In this document: positions 6,226 to 7,093 of the stretch, in pieces
How positions within the stretch are numbered: the stretch's first letter is position 1
Layout of the letters: each line of letters opens with the position of its first letter
Origin: Acidobacteriota bacterium
GTDB lineage: Bacteria; Acidobacteriota; Polarisedimenticolia; Gp22-AA2
Assembly (NCBI GenBank): GCA_027297005.1
Contig: JAPUIN010000072.1
Span: 1-7,093 of the forward strand
Direction of reading: 5' to 3'
DNA length: 7,093 nt
Notes under the pieces: generated by a model
The model's input: only the letters and a program-made list of their open reading frames with translations
Databases searched by the model: none
Told to the model about the DNA's origin: nothing
Made by a program: the position numbers and the translations under genes

Positions 6226-7093
6226 TCAGCGGAGATCCGCGCGGTCGTCGGGACCGATTCGGAAGGCGAGCCGCCCGTGCTCCCGATGACCCGAATCCGA
6301 TTTCTCCCTGACCAGCAGGATGTAGTGCCCGTTCGCCAGACCCTGAACGGGCAGAGTGACCTTCACCGTGCCGGTCGCTCCCCCCTCCTGTCGTCCGAGC
6401 GACTTGGAACGGACGATCTCTTCCCCCTTAAGGATCACGAGCTCCAGGCTCCTACCGTCCGCCGGTCCGCCACCGGGAAGTTTGAAGCCGCAGGCCACCG
6501 GTTCTCCGGGGGCGAATCGGGTCCTGAATGCCGGGCCCGATTCGTAGGCGTGAATCTCCTCCTCCCGGTCTTCCCCCCTCTCGCCCGGCGCGTCGATATC
6601 GATCCAGAGGCTTCTCTGGTCGAGGGAGTAGATTGACAGGCCCGTCACGGTCCCTCCGGCATCCTTTTCCGGATTGTAGGAGAGCCGCATGGCCCCGAGG
6701 ATGCCGCCGCGCCGATCCGACAGGACCGCCGTGATCGTCTGCGGGCGCGCGGGCAGCGGAACCCGGGCGAACAGATTGATCCCGAGATCCCCACCCGGTG
6801 AGACGTCGGAGGGGAGGAGAATCCGGATATCGCGGGCTGTCCGATACGTCTCCTTCCCGGTGCCGTCAACAGCGACCAGGCCGACCTCGAACCGTGACGT
6901 CCACCTTCCCTCCTCCGGGACGAAGACCGTACTGCGGGCGGGAAAGTAAACGACCAGGTCGTGCACCCTGCCCGATGCTGTGAGGGGACCGGGCACCGCC
7001 GAGAGCTCGAGGCCCGCCTGCGGGTAAAACTGTGGGAGCAAATGCGCCGCCTGGACGGATCGCTGGTGCGCCTCGTCCGGGGGGAGTCGCAGG
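6226..7093 (-). CDS. C-terminal part of a second VWFA-related secreted protein (5' partial)
   Basis: The frame is open from the right edge (about 289 codons) to a TGA at 6228-6226, so the N-terminus, signal peptide and any VWFA domain lie outside the window. A TTG at 7041-7039 is not a believable start, because the codons before it read LPPDEAHQRSVQAAHLLPQ, which matches LPPEVARGRSIQAAHVLPE in the downstream protein. Other matched pairs are LGINLFARV with FGLNLYTRF, LSIYSLDQRSLWIDI with LSLYSLDEESLWIEV, and PVQGLANGHYILLV with PLEGLEAGSYRMRI. The two proteins are therefore paralogs over the whole visible length. This copy has its own acidic insert (GERGEDREEEIHAYE) before the last beta region. 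With 39 bases to the next gene, the pair is probably one operon reading leftward. Confidence 0.75.
   Translation of the reverse strand, partial: LRLPPDEAHQRSVQAAHLLPQFYPQAGLELSAVPGPLTASGRVHDLVVYFPARSTVFVPEEGRWTSRFEVGLVAVDGTGKETYRTARDIRILLPSDVSPGGDLGINLFARVPLPARPQTITAVLSDRRGGILGAMRLSYNPEKDAGGTVTGLSIYSLDQRSLWIDIDAPGERGEDREEEIHAYESGPAFRTRFAPGEPVACGFKLPGGGPADGRSLELVILKGEEIVRSKSLGRQEGGATGTVKVTLPVQGLANGHYILLVREKSDSGHREHGRLAFRIGPDDRADLR

Noticed and set aside
7039..7041. TTG as the start of the upstream minus-strand gene
   Set aside because: Codons before it continue without a stop to the window edge and match the paralog, so the gene is simply cut by the edge.
1..7093. CRISPR array, transposon ends, tRNA or rRNA, phage or defence genes
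   Set aside because: I looked for evenly spaced direct repeats, terminal inverted repeats, clover-leaf sequences, transposase motifs and nuclease or toxin motifs, and saw none that hold up.

Overview
The window looks like a chromosomal segment from a high-GC bacterium, most likely an Acidobacteriota member or close relative. The main evidence is on the right side: two tandem secreted proteins, one complete and one cut by the window edge. The complete one matches the VWFA-related family first defined in acidobacteria, with an N-terminal motif of the type LTIDDFTLRIDG and a MIDAS-like metal site. The GC content is visibly well above 60%, and the coding strands show strong third-position G/C. 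The phylum call is an inference. No RNA gene, insertion sequence, phage gene or CRISPR array is visible.

Left part (1-4082, plus strand). Six genes run in the same direction. The first is the 3' part of rimI, a ribosomal-protein N-acetyltransferase. A 108-base gap with a possible promoter and a hairpin follows, then a small YdcH/DUF465 protein. A second gap with a hairpin leads to a compact cluster: psd (phosphatidylserine decarboxylase), pssA (phosphatidylserine synthase) and a USG-1-like, aspartate-semialdehyde-dehydrogenase-related protein. The psd/pssA overlap is 4 bases and the pssA/USG overlap is 14 bases, so translational coupling is likely. PssA makes phosphatidylserine from CDP-diacylglycerol and serine, and Psd decarboxylates it to phosphatidylethanolamine. 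The USG-like protein appears to have lost both the catalytic cysteine and the glycine-rich nucleotide loop, so it is probably not an active dehydrogenase. Eleven bases later comes an exported protein with a long helical, charged middle and a C-terminal beta-rich domain.

Right part (4102-7093, minus strand). Two genes converge on the plus-strand cluster, with only 19 bases between the facing stop codons. The complete gene (694 aa) has a signal peptide, a VWFA domain and a long beta-rich C-terminal half. Upstream of it, 39 bases away, is a second gene that enters from beyond the window edge. Its visible 289 codons align with the C-terminal half of the first, so the pair is a tandem duplication.

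The points most worth a second look are the degenerate USG-like protein coupled to phospholipid genes, the diverged tandem VWFA paralogs with their shared C-terminal module, and the uncharacterised exported helical/beta protein between them. I see no clear sign of a wholly new multi-gene system.
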